From positions 1,302,001-1,366,000 of the forward strand of contig OZ242345.1 in the NCBI GenBank assembly GCA_965208605.1: a DNA stretch of 64,000 nt. Direction: 5' to 3'. The stretch is from UBA9659 sp965208605 (lineage in GTDB: Bacteria > Pseudomonadota > Gammaproteobacteria > Pseudomonadales > Azotimanducaceae). Each line of letters opens with the position of its first letter. Positions within the stretch are counted from its first letter, which is position 1. The notes under the pieces were generated by a model. The model was not told the DNA's origin, searched no databases, and was given only the letters and a program-made list of their open reading frames with translations. The position numbers and the translations under genes are program-made. Below are positions 1 to 8,253 of this stretch, piece after piece.

Positions 1-556
1 TGCCGGCAAACATATCTTTGATGGTGGTTTCCGCTACCGCCCGGTCAGCCGCTATCACCACCCCCTTACCGGCTGCCAAGCCATCCGCCTTAATCACCAG
101 CGGATACTCTTGATGCGGCACATAATCAAGCGCCTCATCCGCTTGGGTAAAGACCTGATAAGCCGCTGTGGGAATCTGATATTTATCAAGAAAATGCTTG
201 GCGAAACTCTTTGAACCTTCCAGCCTTGCCGCCGCCTGGAGGGGACCAAAACATGCCAATCCCGCCGCCTGAAATCTATCCACTACCCCGGCAACCAGCG
301 GCACCTCAGGCCCGATAATCGTCAAACCTATCTGCTGCTCCTGGGCAAAGGCGAGCAGGGCATCAAAGTCCATGGGCGAAATATCAACATTGTGCACCCC
401 GGCTTCAAGTGCCGTCCCGGCATTGCCGGGGGCCACATAGACCTGGGCGACCAAGGGCGATCTGGCAACCCGAAAGGCAAGGGCATGTTCCCGGCCACCA
501 CTGCCCGTAATCAGCACATTGATGTTTTTAGAAGGTCGCTTAGGGAGGCTTGCCAT
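1..556 (-). CDS. purD: Phosphoribosylamine-glycine ligase (GARS), N-terminal part, cut by window edge
   Basis: Catalyses ATP-dependent joining of glycine to 5-phosphoribosylamine, the second step of purine synthesis, in the cytoplasm. Translating the minus strand from the ATG at 556 gives about 185 residues starting MASLPKRPSKNINVLITGSG and continuing with GREHALAF, APGNAGT, GPEVPLVAGVVD, FGP and VIKADGLAAGKGV, the usual N-domain and start of the ATP-grasp domain of PurD. The N-terminus is about ten residues longer than usual, so a start nearer NINVLITG cannot be excluded. It lies 32 bp downstream of purH on the same strand, the common purH-purD arrangement. The C-terminal half lies outside the window, so completeness is unknown. 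Confidence 0.93.
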   Translation of the reverse strand, partial: MASLPKRPSKNINVLITGSGGREHALAFRVARSPLVAQVYVAPGNAGTALEAGVHNVDISPMDFDALLAFAQEQQIGLTIIGPEVPLVAGVVDRFQAAGLACFGPLQAAARLEGSKSFAKHFLDKYQIPTAAYQVFTQADEALDYVPHQEYPLVIKADGLAAGKGVVIAADRAVAETTIKDMFAG

Positions 557-588
557 CGCTTGCAACTTATCCAACTTAACCGCCGATA

Positions 589-2193
589 TCAATGCCGAAA
601 ATGCCGCATACCAGTAAAGATCATCGCCATCTCGGCTTCATTTGCCGCTTGGAGCACTTCCTCGTCTCGCTTAGACCCGCCGGGTTGAATCACCGCCGTA
701 ACGCCCGCTTCCGCCGCCGCATCAATGCCATCTCGGAAGGGGAAAAAAGCATCCGAGGCCATGACTGAACCCGCAACGAGCAGTTCTGCCGCGGCCGCCT
801 TGAGTAGGGCAATTTTTGCACTGTCCACCCGACTCATCTGCCCCGCACCTATGCCGATTGTCCGCTTGTTTCTGGCATAGACGATAGCATTGGACTTGAC
901 GAATTTCGCCACCGTCCAGGCGAAGAGCAGATCAGCCTGTTCCTCCTCGGTGGGCCTGCGCTGCGTGACTACCTTGAGTTGTTCATCAATCAGCAGTTCG
1001 GCATCACGGCTTTGCACCAACAAGCCGCCAGCCACCCACTTGTAATCATGCATAGGCGCGGCCCCTGCTATCTCAGCCGGGGAGGTCACCAAGAGCCGTA
1101 GATCCCGCTTTGCGGAGAACACAAGTTGTGCCTCCTCGGTAACCTCAGTGGTAATAATGACTTCCACAAATCGCTCAATAATTTCCTTAGCCAGGGCTTC
1201 TTCGAGTTGCCGATTGAAGGCAAGAATACCGCCAAAAGCAGACACCGGGTCGGCAGCCAACGCGCGTTGATAAGCTTCTTGTAGCGTCTGGGCTTCGGCA
1301 ACACCGCAGGGATTGCCATGCTTCACTATCACGCAGGCGGGTGCATTGAAACTCTGTACACAGGCAAGGGCGGCATCCGTATCCGCTATATTGTTGAAGG
1401 ACATTTCCTTACCTTGGAGTTGCTCGGCATGCGCAACGGACATGCCAGGTAAGCCCGGTTCAACATAAAAGGCTGCCGATTGATGCGGATTCTCGCCATA
1501 TCGGAGCAGTTGTTTTTGGCGGAATTGTAGCGTCAGGCTTGAGGGATAGGCTTGCCTTTCCCCCCTGCCCAGATCATATCCAGACAGATAGTTGGCGATC
1601 GCCGCATCATACTCGGCAACCCGTTCAAATGCCTTGATTGCCAAGCGAAATCGGGTCTCGAGACTCAGGTGCCCAGCGTTTTGGGCTAACTCGGCGGCGA
1701 GCGGTGCATAGTCATCAGTGTCCACCAGGACGCAAACACAGGCGTAATTTTTCGCCGCGGAGCGCAACATGGCAGGTCCGCCTATATCAATATTCTCCAG
1801 AGCCTGGGCAAGGTTATTGGGGTCCCTGTCCACTGCATCTTCAAAGGGATAGAGATTCACGACCAGGAGGTCTATGGAAGCAATGCCCTGCTCCTGCATG
1901 ACTGCTGCGTCCGGCCCCGAATATTCGCCCGCACCGGATAATAGCTGTCGCCTGCCTAGGAGGCCACCATGCACCCTGGGATGCAGGGTCTTCACCCGGC
2001 CATCCATCATCTCTGGAAAGCCCGTGTAATCGGCAATATCCGTCACCTGCAAGCCGTTTTCTTCAAGCAACTTGCGAGTGCCGCCCGTGGACATGAGTTG
2101 AACATCCAACGCACTTAATGCCTGTGCCAGGGGTAAGAGGCCGGACTTATCAGAGACACTCAGGAGTGCTCTTTTCACTGCTATACTGTTCAC
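589..2193 (-). CDS. purH: Bifunctional AICAR transformylase / IMP cyclohydrolase
   Basis: Carries out the last two steps of IMP synthesis: formyl transfer from 10-formyl-THF to AICAR, then ring closure. The 534-residue product is a normal length for PurH. The N-terminal MGS-like cyclohydrolase domain (about 1-195) shows ALLSVSDKSGL, STGGTRKLL and GRVKTLHPRVHGGLL. The transformylase domain follows with LRYGENPHQ, VIVKHGNPCGVA, DPVSAFGGI and a C-terminal DAFFPFRDGID plus MRHFRH. The longest reading uses a GTG start without a clear Shine-Dalgarno; a second GTG five codons in is an alternative. It sits between fis and purD, a common gammaproteobacterial order. A 7x15 bp tandem repeat fills the space between fis and this gene. 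Confidence 0.96.
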   Translation of the reverse strand: MNSIAVKRALLSVSDKSGLLPLAQALSALDVQLMSTGGTRKLLEENGLQVTDIADYTGFPEMMDGRVKTLHPRVHGGLLGRRQLLSGAGEYSGPDAAVMQEQGIASIDLLVVNLYPFEDAVDRDPNNLAQALENIDIGGPAMLRSAAKNYACVCVLVDTDDYAPLAAELAQNAGHLSLETRFRLAIKAFERVAEYDAAIANYLSGYDLGRGERQAYPSSLTLQFRQKQLLRYGENPHQSAAFYVEPGLPGMSVAHAEQLQGKEMSFNNIADTDAALACVQSFNAPACVIVKHGNPCGVAEAQTLQEAYQRALAADPVSAFGGILAFNRQLEEALAKEIIERFVEVIITTEVTEEAQLVFSAKRDLRLLVTSPAEIAGAAPMHDYKWVAGGLLVQSRDAELLIDEQLKVVTQRRPTEEEQADLLFAWTVAKFVKSNAIVYARNKRTIGIGAGQMSRVDSAKIALLKAAAAELLVAGSVMASDAFFPFRDGIDAAAEAGVTAVIQPGGSKRDEEVLQAANEAEMAMIFTGMRHFRH

Positions 2194-2229
2194 TGTGTTG
2201 GTTTCACTGAGCAGGAAGGCGCGATGTGC

Positions 2230-2334
2230 TTTTTAAGACAGAGATTCTTAAGACAGGGCTTCTTAAACCAGAACTTCTTAAGACAGAGATTCTTAAACCA
2301 GAACTTCTTAAACCAGCGCTTCTTAAGTCAGCGT
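2230..2334. repeat. Tandem repeat, 7 x 15 bp, between fis and purH
   Basis: Seven adjacent 15-bp units of the form TTCTTAARNCAGNNN, alternating ttcttaagacagaga-like and ttcttaaaccagaac-like versions. The array fills most of the 177-bp gap between the fis stop and the purH start, so copy-number change would alter the purH leader or promoter spacing. No ORF across it is convincing. Confidence 0.9.
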
Positions 2335-2370
2335 GGCAAGCCAGGATAGCTACTGTGGCAGTGTTGAGGC

Positions 2371-2604
2371 TCACAAGAGTTGATGCTTTCTCAATTTTCT
2401 GCGGAGGGTGCCACGGTTTAAGCCAAGTATTGCGGCTGCCTGACTTTGATTGTTGTTGGTAAAGTCCAAAACACATGCAATAAGCGGGGCTTCCACCTCA
2501 GTCATCACCAGGTCATATAAACCATTCACCTCGGACCCGTCCATGGTGTTGAGATAATCCTTGACTGAATGTTGTACGGATTCAACAAGCGTTTTTTTCT
2601 TCAT
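2371..2604 (-). CDS. fis: DNA-binding protein Fis
   Basis: Nucleoid-associated regulator that bends DNA and controls rRNA and many growth-phase genes. The 77-residue product has the C-terminal Fis helix-turn-helix: APLIACVLDFTNNNQSQAAA followed by ILGLNRGTLRRKLRKH, ending a few residues later as in other Fis proteins. The N-terminal part (VESVQHSVKDYLNTM) fits the dimerisation region. The ATG at 2604 is preferred over the in-frame TTG one codon upstream. It is followed by purH, matching the fis-purH-purD order of Pseudomonas-type genomes. The dusB gene that usually precedes fis is absent here. Its start overlaps a possible 46-codon ORF (2582-2722). Confidence 0.93.
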   Translation of the reverse strand: MKKKTLVESVQHSVKDYLNTMDGSEVNGLYDLVMTEVEAPLIACVLDFTNNNQSQAAAILGLNRGTLRRKLRKHQLL

Positions 2605-2722
2605 CAACCATCGCCAGGGTCAAGAGGAAATCGGATGGGAATGATACCAGCAATCCAAGTAGAAATTGTATGCGCCAGGATGCATGCTCGCGCAGTGCCT
2701 CTTTATGATATGCATCTATCAT
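2582..2722 (-). CDS. Possible small protein upstream of fis (46 aa)
   Basis: An ATG-initiated minus-strand ORF of 46 codons starts MIDAYHKEALREHASWRIQF, has a hydrophobic middle (LLGLLVSFPSDFLLTLAMV) and ends out of frame 23 nt inside fis. A weak purine-rich stretch (gaagaag) precedes the ATG. It fills the position normally held by dusB, but no DusB motif is visible. It could be a genuine leader peptide translationally coupled to fis, the tail of a lost gene, or chance. Confidence 0.25.
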   Translation of the reverse strand: MIDAYHKEALREHASWRIQFLLGLLVSFPSDFLLTLAMVDEEKNAC

Positions 2723-2736
2723 GCTTCTTCATGCCT

Positions 2737-3174
2737 CTAGGGTAATTGCGACAGCACAAACTCAGCAGCAAGTTGGTAACCCATTGCTCCCAGCCCGGTG
2801 ATGCAACCGGTTGCTATGTCAGCTAAGCAGGAATGATGTCGGAACTCTTCGCGGCTATAAACATTGGACAGATGCACCTCAACAAAGGGGATGGAGACAC
2901 TCAGCAAGGCATCTCGTAGCGCGATGCTGGTATGGGTGAAGGCACCTGGATTGATGATGATGTAACTCACCTCAGCTGCTTTGGCGGCATGAATCTGGTC
3001 AATCAGTGCATGTTCCGCATTGCTTTGATAACACTGCACTTCATTACCACTGGCACTGATCTGGGCATGCAGACGCTCGTTGATCGTCTCCATGGTGTCC
3101 GTGCCGTAGATGTCCGGTTCCCGGGTGCCGAGCAAATTCAGATTAGGACCGTGAAGTACCATTATTTTTGCCAT
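2737..3174 (-). CDS. aroQ: 3-dehydroquinate dehydratase, type II
   Basis: Cytoplasmic shikimate-pathway enzyme converting 3-dehydroquinate to 3-dehydroshikimate. The 145 residues match the family length. The N-terminus MVLHGPNLNLLGTREPDIYG carries the conserved GPNLNLLG..EP..YG motif with the catalytic Tyr; YQSNAEHALIDQIH, IINPGAFTHTSIALRDAL and VEVHLSNVYSREEFRHHS supply the remaining active-site Asn, Glu, His and Arg residues. The start is set by a GGGAGG ribosome site 6-8 nt before the ATG. It lies 22 bp downstream of the DsbD-like gene, the dsbD-aroQ order seen in Pseudomonas, where accB, accC, prmA and dusB normally follow before fis; those four are absent here. Confidence 0.96.
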   Translation of the reverse strand: MAKIMVLHGPNLNLLGTREPDIYGTDTMETINERLHAQISASGNEVQCYQSNAEHALIDQIHAAKAAEVSYIIINPGAFTHTSIALRDALLSVSIPFVEVHLSNVYSREEFRHHSCLADIATGCITGLGAMGYQLAAEFVLSQLP

Positions 3175-3196
3175 ATCTGCCTCCCGCTGAGAGTCA

Positions 3197-3706
3197 CTAT
3201 TCTGCTAAGTTGATGTGCCGTACCTGAGGGGGATAGCAATAGCCTGATTCAGCACAACCCTGATAGCTGAGTTGCAAGGAGCCGCCCTCCCAGGCAGCAA
3301 GGTCGGTGCCTGGCACCAGGACTTCTACTTGACCTTCCAGCAGTTGTACCTCCCCAAACACTTCATCAACACTATCCCGCCCGGGCGGCAGCTGAAGGCT
3401 GATTGCCTGCTGCCCCCCCATTAAACCTATCTTGTGTCGGTAAAGATAATAGCCAGGCTTGATCTGCCATAAGAGTTTGAGGTCCCTACCCTCGGGAAAA
3501 TACTCAAAACGGAATGCCTGGTCCACGGGGAGCACTTCATCCCTGGAGGCACCTATGAGCCGTTCAATGGGCGAGGGGAAGAGCCTGATGATGTCGCTAG
3601 GAAATTGCTGTGCCGCTAGGTCTAGGCTACCCGCTAGCGTTATAAGCAAGATGAGATACACTCTAAGCAGCATGTTTTTGTTGAGCAGCATATTCTTGTT
3701 GAGCAT
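3197..3706 (-). CDS. Stand-alone DsbD N-terminal (alpha) domain protein, periplasmic
   Basis: DsbD passes electrons from cytoplasmic thioredoxin to periplasmic thiol proteins; its N-terminal domain delivers them through a CxxxxxC pair. This 169-residue product has only that domain. A signal peptide (LLRVYLILLITLAGSLDLAA) precedes DEVLPVDQAFRF, KLLWQIKPGYYLYRHKIGL and the active-site segment YQGCAESGYCYPPQ. The eight-TM domain and C-terminal thioredoxin domain are missing and the gene stops 22 bp before aroQ. The ATG at 3706 is chosen because AAGGAAG precedes it; an upstream ATG (3808) would add 34 residues that include short repeats (APEKNVPEKE). It may be a remnant of full dsbD or a functional partner of a separate CcdA-type protein. 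Confidence 0.8.
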   Translation of the reverse strand: MLNKNMLLNKNMLLRVYLILLITLAGSLDLAAQQFPSDIIRLFPSPIERLIGASRDEVLPVDQAFRFEYFPEGRDLKLLWQIKPGYYLYRHKIGLMGGQQAISLQLPPGRDSVDEVFGEVQLLEGQVEVLVPGTDLAAWEGGSLQLSYQGCAESGYCYPPQVRHINLAE

Positions 3707-3806
3707 CAGGGCTTCCTTTTCTGGTACATTTTTTTCTGGCGCATTTTTTTCTGACACATTGATAGTGTATTGTAATCTACCCTCAAGGTTGACACTTTTC
3801 CTCAAC

Positions 3807-4481
3807 ATGAAGCATCAAATTTCTGGCATCTTGGTTCCTACTCTGGTTCCTACTAAGCTGTTGATGTCACTACTGTTGATGGCACTCCTGTTGGTGCCGC
3901 TTGCGGGTTGTATGTCTGGCAGTAGCCCCCAATCCATTGCTACCTTGCTGGAGGCGGCGCGAGTGGATATTGAGGAAAACCGCCTCAGCACCCCCGCCGG
4001 GCGCAATGCCTACCAGAAATACCAACAGCTACTCAGTCTTGACCCAGACAACAAGGAGGCCCGTCTGGGTATTAACACTATCGTTGAACAATATCTGTCC
4101 TGGGCAATCGCCAACCTGGACCGGGGCAAGCCTGCCAGAGCTGCCCTATACCTCAACATGGCAATAACCATTGATGCCACCCACCCTAACATTCAGCCGG
4201 TCACCCTGCTCATCAAGAAGGCAAGGTCCCGCAGCACCAGCGCCTACCCTCTGGATGCCGCCGCCGTAGTCGCGCGCCAGGCGAGTAAGATTGACTTCCC
4301 TGGCATCAGTGCTGAGATTCATGCAAAACATGCCTTTGTTACTATCCGCGCTATGGATGATGCCACCGGCAGATGGCTTTACCAGGAATTGAGCCGGCAT
4401 ACAGAGATTCGCATTGAAGCCATGTTTGAAACGAGTCAGCAACCCGCCATCTTGCTGATGAAGGATGATGAACCCTTGTGA
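3807..4481 (+). CDS. Probable TPR-like outer-membrane lipoprotein
   Basis: 224 residues with a lipoprotein signal: a hydrophobic stretch (KLLMSLLLMALLLVPLAGC) ending in an LAGC lipobox, so Cys about residue 35 would be lipidated. The signal region contains short duplications (ILVPTLVPTK). The mature part includes TPR-like helices (YQKYQQLLSLDPDNKEARLG; AALYLNMAITIDATHP). The C-terminal 70 residues (IHAKHAFVTIRAMDDATGRW) resemble no domain I can name. It diverges from the DsbD-like gene and lies 108 bp upstream of the DUF2333 gene. Role unknown; an assembly or scaffold lipoprotein is a guess from the TPRs. Confidence 0.7.
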   Translation: MKHQISGILVPTLVPTKLLMSLLLMALLLVPLAGCMSGSSPQSIATLLEAARVDIEENRLSTPAGRNAYQKYQQLLSLDPDNKEARLGINTIVEQYLSWAIANLDRGKPARAALYLNMAITIDATHPNIQPVTLLIKKARSRSTSAYPLDAAAVVARQASKIDFPGISAEIHAKHAFVTIRAMDDATGRWLYQELSRHTEIRIEAMFETSQQPAILLMKDDEPL

Positions 4482-4589
4482 GCCTGGGCACAGAAGCTCC
4501 CCTAAGAAGTTCCCCTAATAAGCAGAACAAAAATGACAGACCCGAGCTAATAGTTCATCCTTCGCAATGAGCAAATAACCGAGGTACCC

Positions 4590-5645
4590 ATGAAATTCAT
4601 TAGTGCATTAAAAAACAAACTACTTAATCGGCCCAGCGATTCCGCACCCAGGGGAAGCCTAGGCAAAAGTCTAGGTAGAAATCTAGGCAAAACCATGGGC
4701 GCGGCTAAATTCTTAGGTTATTGCCTGGGCCTTGCCGTGCTGATACTCGCCGGGCTGGGATTTTATTGGAACTCCGAGCCTGAGCTGTTTGATGTTGCGC
4801 CTCAGAAGATCACCGGTAGCACCACTATTAGATCCCTGATCAGCATGACGGATATCCTCCTGGACAAAAGAGGCGGCTATTTGACCAACGACATCACGCC
4901 GCCAGGAATCATCCTGGACAATATCCCTAGTTGGGAATTTGGAGTCATAGTGCAGATGCGGGACATGACCCGGACCCTAAGAAATAATCTGAGCCGGTCT
5001 CAATCTCAATCCACCGAAGACCCTGACCTGGTGAAGGCGGAGAATCAATTTTATTTTGATAATGATTCCTGGGTACTGCCCGCCACTGAAACAGAGTATG
5101 CCAAGGGCAGAGAGGCACTTAAGGCTTATCTGATACGCCTGGAAGATAGCGAACAGCAGGCCGCTCAATTCTACGCCCGGGCAGACAACTTGCAGGTGTG
5201 GCTCTCAGAGGTAGAGACGCGCATGGGCAGCCTATCGCAACGGCTCAGTGCCAGCGTTGGGAAAAGACAACTTGATATATCGCTCGCTGGTGATGAGGCG
5301 GCAACGCAATCAACGAGGGTCGCATCGGAGCAACGAGTAAAAACGGCTTGGCTTGAACTAGATGATGTGTTTTACGAAGCAAGAGGAACGACCTGGGCAT
5401 TGATTCATCTGCTGCGGGCTATAGAGGTTGATTTCCGCGAAGTTTTGGAAAAGAAAAACGCCCTGGTCAGTTTGCGGCAAATCATTCGGGAGTTGGAACC
5501 CACTCAGGACACCGTCTGGAGTCCGATGGTGCTGAACGGTAGCGGTCTGGGCCTCCTTGCCAACCATTCGCTGGTGATGGGCTCTTATATTTCCAGAGCC
5601 AATGCAGCAGTTGCCGACCTCCGCCGATTGCTGGAAGACGGTTAA
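4590..5645 (+). CDS. DUF2333 family membrane-anchored protein
   Basis: 351 residues. After a basic N-terminus with short repeats (RGSLGKSLGRNLGKTMG) there is one transmembrane helix (about 42-62, FLGYCLGLAVLILAGLGFYW) followed by NSEPELFDV, the signature I associate with DUF2333 proteins of Gammaproteobacteria. The remainder is a predicted periplasmic, mostly helical domain (GGYLTNDITPPGIILDNIPS; WVLPATETEYAKGREAL). No catalytic motif is apparent and the family function is unknown to me. The ATG at 4590 follows a gagg-type ribosome site. Confidence 0.8.
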   Translation: MKFISALKNKLLNRPSDSAPRGSLGKSLGRNLGKTMGAAKFLGYCLGLAVLILAGLGFYWNSEPELFDVAPQKITGSTTIRSLISMTDILLDKRGGYLTNDITPPGIILDNIPSWEFGVIVQMRDMTRTLRNNLSRSQSQSTEDPDLVKAENQFYFDNDSWVLPATETEYAKGREALKAYLIRLEDSEQQAAQFYARADNLQVWLSEVETRMGSLSQRLSASVGKRQLDISLAGDEAATQSTRVASEQRVKTAWLELDDVFYEARGTTWALIHLLRAIEVDFREVLEKKNALVSLRQIIRELEPTQDTVWSPMVLNGSGLGLLANHSLVMGSYISRANAAVADLRRLLEDG

Positions 5646-5944
5646 TGCTGTGCCCTGTGGCCCGTCAACCGCGTGAAAAGCTTGCCCCCTAGCTTGGCAT
5701 AGAAGGCTTGAATAGAAGGCTCGCACCGTGGCGGGCACCCAGAGGATGAGCAGTAGAGTCATGCCAGCTGCGCCGCCTAGGAACAGAAACAGAAATAAGG
5801 CAGCGGAGCCATATTGGGTTCACAAGTAGCGCAGATTTTTGTACCCTTATCTCATAAAATAAACAGCCCATAAAATCAACAGCTCATAAAATCAACAGCG
5901 GCTTGCTACAAATAACCCTAAGCTCATAAAACCAACCGGAATCA
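5646..5944. other. Intergenic region before hppA with 16-bp tandem repeats
   Basis: About 300 bp without a convincing gene. The last 90 bp hold three adjacent 16-bp units close to CTCATAAAATCAACAG (5851-5898) and a diverged fourth (5923-5938) just ahead of the hppA start. The first half has an open minus-strand frame encoding a hydrophobic stretch without start or ribosome site, which I do not call. Confidence 0.7.
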
Positions 5945-7972
5945 ATGATGATGACCATGACAGAATTGCCCCCCTTAATGGGCGTGCTTGGCCTCCTTTG
6001 TGCCGTCTTTATTTACTTCCTGATGATGAGACACTCTGATGGTGCGGAAAATATCAGAAAACTTGCGCGTGCCATTCATGGCGGTGCCATGGTATTCCTG
6101 CACCGGGAATATATGATGCTGGCAATTTTTGCTGGGATACTCTTCCTATTCATCTTCTTCTCGCCACTCGGCTGGCACACTGCTCTGTCCTTTGCGGTGG
6201 GCGCCTTGTCCTCTGCCGCCGCGGGTTATCTCGGTATGTTTGCCGCCACCAAAGCCAATGTGCGCACTGCCGCCGCGGCTCAGACCACGGGGGCTGGCGG
6301 TGCCTTGACCGTCGCCTTCTACGGCGGTTCCATCATGGGTCTCTGTGTTGCTTCCCTGGGTCTCCTCGGGCTCGGCTCCCTCTACTGGTACTTCGGCGGT
6401 GACCCGGAGACTGTCCACGCCATCCACGGCTTCGGTATGGGTGCCTCCAGCGTCGCCCTCTTCTCTCGTGTTGGCGGTGGCATCTTTACCAAAAGTGCCG
6501 ATATCGGTGCTGACCTGGTAGGCAAGATTGAGGCGGGCATCCCCGAAGACGACCCGCGCAACCCGGGGGTCATCGCCGATAATGTGGGCGACAATGTCGG
6601 CGATATAGCCGGTATGGGGTCTGATATTTTCGAGTCCTACTGCGGTTCCATCATCGCCACCATAGCCATTGCAAGCGCCCTCGCCATGAGTGCCGAGCAT
6701 GGGGTCGCCCTCCTGGCACCAGAGACTGGCAAAGCAGCACTCATGGCATTGCCACTGGCACTGGCCTCCTTGGGCCTGGTCTGCTCAATTTGCGGCATCA
6801 TCCTGGTGAATTTGCTCTCCGGCATGGGTGCGGAAAGGGCATTGGAACTGGGACACCAGGCATCTGCCCTACTACTCATCGTCGGTGCCTATCTCCTCAC
6901 CGACTATTTAGATATTTCCAGAAATGTCTGGTACTCGGTGGTTGCCGGTACTGTAGGCGGTATCTTGATCGGATTGGTAACCTCCTACTACACATCAAAA
7001 GCACCCGTGGTGAAGATAGCGGAATCCGGCAAGACTGGTCCTGCTACCGTGATGATTACGGGCCTGGCAGTGGGCATGCAGTCGGTGGTGATTCCCATTA
7101 TTGCGCTCAGCGCCATCATCTACATATCCACCGGGTTGTCGGGGCTCTATGGTGTGGGTATAGCTGCTGTTGGTATGTTGGCAACCGTGGGTATGACCAT
7201 GGCGCTTGATGCCTACGGGCCCGTTGCCGACAACGCGGGTGGCATAGCAGCCATGGGCGACATGGGGGATGAGGTACGGAAAATTACCGATGAACTGGAT
7301 GAAGTCGGCAATACCACCGCCGCCATCGGCAAGGGTTTTGCCATTGGCGCAGCAGCGCTGGCGGCACTCGCTATCATCGCGGCCTTTGTGGAAACCATGA
7401 GCATCAACCAGGCCGGCTTTACCTTGGAGATTTCCAACCCGACAGTCCTGACCGGTATCTTCATCGGCGGTGTTCTCCCCTTTCTTATCGCTTCTATGAC
7501 GATGAATTCGGTGGGTGATGCGGCGATGGAAATGATTGAAGAAATACGCCGCCAGTTCCGGGAAATCACTGGCCTGATGGAAGGCAATGCCGAACCGGAC
7601 TATGACAGATGTGTTGATATAGCGACCCAGGCTGCCTTGAAGAAGATGATCCTGCCGGGGGTTATCGCCGTGGCTATGCCGCCTCTGGTCGGCTTTACTC
7701 TGGGCGCAGAATGTCTCGGCGGTATGTTGACGGGTGCCCTTCTGGGCTGTGTGTTGATGGCATTGATGATGGCGAATGCTGGTGGCGCCTGGGATAACGC
7801 GAAGAAGTATGTTGAAGCGGGCAGACTCGGCGGCAAGGGCTCCGATACTCACGCTGCCCTGGTGGTGGGCGACACAGTGGGCGACCCCTTCAAGGACACC
7901 TCCGGACCTTCAATGAACATCCTTATCAATGTGATGGCAATTGTCAGCCTGGTGATTGCGCCGCTTTTGTAA
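5945..7972 (+). CDS. hppA: Membrane-bound ion-translocating pyrophosphatase (K+-dependent subtype by motif)
   Basis: Hydrolyses cytoplasmic pyrophosphate and pumps H+ (or Na+ in some clades) across the inner membrane. The 675 residues form a multi-helix integral protein with the family motifs: NVGDNVGDIAGMGSDIFESY, DAYGPVADNAGG and GSDTHAALVVGDTVGDPFKD. The segment GNTTAAIGKGFAIG has Ala and Gly at the positions that are Lys and Thr in K+-independent enzymes, so this belongs to the K+-dependent subtype. Whether H+ or Na+ is pumped cannot be decided by eye. It converges with pfp across a repeat cluster; both use pyrophosphate as energy currency. Several ATGs crowd the start (MMMTMTEL), so the exact first residue is uncertain. 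Confidence 0.95.
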   Translation: MMMTMTELPPLMGVLGLLCAVFIYFLMMRHSDGAENIRKLARAIHGGAMVFLHREYMMLAIFAGILFLFIFFSPLGWHTALSFAVGALSSAAAGYLGMFAATKANVRTAAAAQTTGAGGALTVAFYGGSIMGLCVASLGLLGLGSLYWYFGGDPETVHAIHGFGMGASSVALFSRVGGGIFTKSADIGADLVGKIEAGIPEDDPRNPGVIADNVGDNVGDIAGMGSDIFESYCGSIIATIAIASALAMSAEHGVALLAPETGKAALMALPLALASLGLVCSICGIILVNLLSGMGAERALELGHQASALLLIVGAYLLTDYLDISRNVWYSVVAGTVGGILIGLVTSYYTSKAPVVKIAESGKTGPATVMITGLAVGMQSVVIPIIALSAIIYISTGLSGLYGVGIAAVGMLATVGMTMALDAYGPVADNAGGIAAMGDMGDEVRKITDELDEVGNTTAAIGKGFAIGAAALAALAIIAAFVETMSINQAGFTLEISNPTVLTGIFIGGVLPFLIASMTMNSVGDAAMEMIEEIRRQFREITGLMEGNAEPDYDRCVDIATQAALKKMILPGVIAVAMPPLVGFTLGAECLGGMLTGALLGCVLMALMMANAGGAWDNAKKYVEAGRLGGKGSDTHAALVVGDTVGDPFKDTSGPSMNILINVMAIVSLVIAPLL

Positions 7973-7979
7973 ACCGCTC

Positions 7980-8240
7980 CGCGCCGTCATTCTTGGGCTT
8001 GCCCGGGAATCCAGACTGGCGGCGCAAGCCGCCTGAAAGGCGCGGGGACACGGCATACATTAACGGCGGGAGGGGATTGTGCCTTTAACGACACCACAAC
8101 CCACCGACCCCCGTTGAGGTGTAGCGGAAATATCAAGGTGATTGCCTTTGTTCCTCTGGATTCCCCCCCCGATGCCAGTCGTCCCGCCTTCGGTGGGACG
8201 ACTGGCATCGGCGAGAATGACGGGGCTCGAGCTTCGGCTT
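7980..8240. repeat. dRS3-like intergenic repeat cluster between hppA and pfp
   Basis: Contains CGTCATTCTTGGGCTTGCCC, GGGAATCCAGACTGGCGGCG, an inner segment (GATATTTCCGCTACACCTCA on the reverse strand), GTTCCTCTGGATTCC and a long hairpin at 8170-8210 whose 19-nt arms (CGATGCCAGTCGTCCCGCC and its complement) flank a TTC loop. It ends in GCGAGAATGACGGG. It sits between two convergent genes and could act as a two-way terminator. Confidence 0.85.
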
Positions 8241-8253
8241 TGCGACTGGGCGT

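Noticed and set aside
5358..5762. Minus-strand 134-codon ORF opposite the DUF2333 gene, with a hydrophobic stretch
   Set aside because: Mostly antisense to a well-supported gene, no ribosome site, and the upstream frame is closed by a stop just before the hydrophobic part.
6995..7852. Long minus-strand ORF (285 codons) antisense to hppA
   Set aside because: Rich in His, Arg, Gln with no domain; it mirrors codon bias of the opposite strand.
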